DNA of 5,608 bases. It comes from Lentisphaeria bacterium (GTDB lineage: Bacteria; Verrucomicrobiota; Lentisphaeria; Oligosphaerales; Oligosphaeraceae). Below are positions 4,463 to 5,608 of the stretch, one piece after another; positions within the stretch are counted from its first letter, which is position 1; every line of letters begins with the position of its first letter. A model generated the notes under the pieces. The model was given only the letters and a program-made list of their open reading frames with translations, did not search any database and was not told the DNA's origin. A program made the translations under genes and the position numbers. Where the stretch lies: the NCBI GenBank assembly GCA_016287975.1, contig JAEEXV010000088.1:1-5608 (forward strand), read 5' to 3'.

Positions 4463-5608
4463 ATGGCTACCAAGAAGACCACCAAACCCTCTTCCAAGGA
4501 CCTGCTCAAGCAACTGGCCATCAACGGCGGGCCGAAGGCAGTGAATCCGCCCCTGCCGCGCCGCCACCACTTCGGCAAGGAAGAGAAGGCCGCCGTCGAC
4601 GCGCTCTTCGACGCGGCGATCGAGTCTGGCAACGCCCCTGGCTACAACGGCGCCGAGGAGGAGGCCTTCTGCAAGGAGTTCGCGGCCTCGCTGGGCGGCG
4701 GCTTCGCCGACGGCGTCAACTCCGGCACCAACGCGGTCTTCGTCGCGCTGCGCGCGCTGGATCTTCCGAAGTTCTCCGAGGTCATCTTCGGCTGCGTGAC
4801 CGATCCAGGCGGCGTGATGCCGATCATCCTCAACGACCTGATCCCCGTTCCCGCGGACACCGCCCCAGGCTCCTTCAACACGGGCGCCAAGGAGATCGAG
4901 GACCGCATCACCCCGCTGACCTCCGCGATCGTCGTCGCGCACATCGCGGGCGAGCCCGCCGACATGCCCGCCATCATGGCCGTCGCCAAGAAATACAACC
5001 TGCCCGTGGTCGAGGACTGCGCGCAGGCCCACATGGCCTTCATCAACGGACAGCGCGTCGGCACCTTCGGCACCATCGGCGCATTCTCCCTGATGTTCGG
5101 CAAGCACATGTGCACTGGCGGCCAGGGCGGCGCCGTCTTCACCAAGAGCGAGGAGCTCTACTGGAAGATCCGCCGCGCCGCCGACCGCGGCAAGCCCTTC
5201 AACCTGCCTGGCATGACCAACGTCGCCCCCTCCCTCAACTGCAACCTCGACGAAATCCACGCCGCCATCGGGCGCGCCCAGCTCAAGAAACTGCCCTCCA
5301 TCGTCGGACGCCGCCTCAAGAACGTCGCCTATCTCCGCGCCAACGGCTTCAACGACCTCAAGGGCATCAGCGTCCCGCAGGACGAACTCCCCGCCGGCCA
5401 CGAGACCTGCTGCTGGTGGTGGCGCCTGCGCTTCAACGCGAAAGCGATGAAGTGCACCCGCGAGGAATATGTCGCCGCCCTGCAGGCCGAAGGCCTCAAC
5501 GTCGGCCCCAACTACTACGCCGCGCTCCCCTTCAAGATGGCCTGGGCCCAGAGCCGTGCCACCAAGTTCCCCTGGAACAACCCCGCCTACGCCGGCGATC
5601 TCTTCGCC
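4463..5608 (+). CDS. DegT/DnrJ/EryC1/StrS family PLP-dependent aminotransferase (3' end outside the window)
   Basis: 382 residues are visible and the frame is still open at the right edge; the family usually runs to roughly 380-440. A Lys/Ser-rich leader is followed by LAINGGPKAV (18-27), a start common in PVC-group members. Fold-type I motifs are present: SGTNAVFVALRAL (87-99, PLP phosphate region), AHIAGEPADMPAI (159-171), VVEDCAQAH (182-190, D185 contacting the PLP pyridine nitrogen), and GAFSLMFGKHMCTGGQGGAVFT (206-227) with K214 as the Schiff-base lysine. NLDEIHAAIGRAQLKKL (261-277) matches the conserved dimer/active-site helix. The family transaminates keto-sugars, usually nucleotide-linked, and some members are dehydratases; the lysine argues for an aminotransferase. 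HM (190-191) replaces the usual HG. It is likely cytoplasmic and separately transcribed, with its own promoter and ribosome binding sites. All three CCGG sites of the window fall in this gene. Confidence 0.92.
   Translation, partial: MATKKTTKPSSKDLLKQLAINGGPKAVNPPLPRRHHFGKEEKAAVDALFDAAIESGNAPGYNGAEEEAFCKEFAASLGGGFADGVNSGTNAVFVALRALDLPKFSEVIFGCVTDPGGVMPIILNDLIPVPADTAPGSFNTGAKEIEDRITPLTSAIVVAHIAGEPADMPAIMAVAKKYNLPVVEDCAQAHMAFINGQRVGTFGTIGAFSLMFGKHMCTGGQGGAVFTKSEELYWKIRRAADRGKPFNLPGMTNVAPSLNCNLDEIHAAIGRAQLKKLPSIVGRRLKNVAYLRANGFNDLKGISVPQDELPAGHETCCWWWRLRFNAKAMKCTREEYVAALQAEGLNVGPNYYAALPFKMAWAQSRATKFPWNNPAYAGDLFA

Noticed and set aside
3085..4632. 515-codon minus-strand open frame ending in GFKG repeats
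   Set aside because: It is the shadow of the M20D gene plus the 9-bp array. The repeat gives an attractive peptide pattern, but there is no other coding evidence and it crosses two transcription signals.
4451..5401. 316-codon minus-strand open frame over the aminotransferase
   Set aside because: It is the antisense shadow of a gene with a complete PLP aminotransferase motif set.

Overview
This 5.6 kb, GC-rich window looks like chromosomal DNA from the Planctomycetes-Verrucomicrobia-Lentisphaerae group, most likely Lentisphaerota. The main evidence is the pseudopilin gene. Its N-terminus ([20 protein letters not shown]), CPSD motif and H-X9-DG signature belong to the large secreted-pilin families of that group. 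The DegT-type aminotransferase with an LAINGGPKAV-like start and the palindromic intergenic repeats fit the same origin. This assignment is inference from protein style, not from a marker gene.

Layout. Positions 1-263 carry no gene; they hold a run of hairpin-forming repeats and probable 3'-end hairpins of the minus-strand gene. Positions 264-1010 (minus) encode a pseudopilin-like secreted protein, driven by a clear sigma-70-type promoter at 1059-1087. The divergent intergenic region (1011-1288) also holds an 8-bp stem hairpin, a 12-bp direct repeat and a tiny ORF. Three plus-strand genes follow as one probable operon: an M14-type zinc carboxypeptidase-like protein (1289-2347), a TIM-barrel amidohydrolase-like protein that starts on the base after the previous stop codon (2348-3088), and an M20D amidohydrolase/aminoacylase (3148-4311). 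A 9-bp tandem repeat array (3095-3168), preceded by an inverted unit, sits between the last two genes and supplies the first codons of the M20D gene, which has no usable ATG. Positions 4308-4462 contain a promoter, an intrinsic-terminator-like hairpin with seven T residues, a second hairpin and Shine-Dalgarno sequences. A DegT/DnrJ/EryC1/StrS aminotransferase (4463 to the right edge, incomplete) follows.

Function. The three hydrolases suggest successive cleavage of peptide or amide bonds (a carboxypeptidase, a putative lactonase/amidohydrolase and an N-acyl amino acid deacylase), perhaps on a modified peptide or acyl-amino acid. The substrate cannot be read from the sequence. The aminotransferase may act on a sugar or keto substrate but appears to be a separate transcription unit.

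The most striking signal is compositional. The tetramer CCGG is absent from 1-4721 and occurs only three times in the whole window, all in the aminotransferase gene, while GGCC, which has the same base composition, occurs about 45 times. Codons before glycine switch to NNT or NNA where NNC or NNG would create CCGG. This points to CCGG-targeted restriction or methylation pressure. I see no CRISPR array, transposase, tRNA or rRNA in the window.
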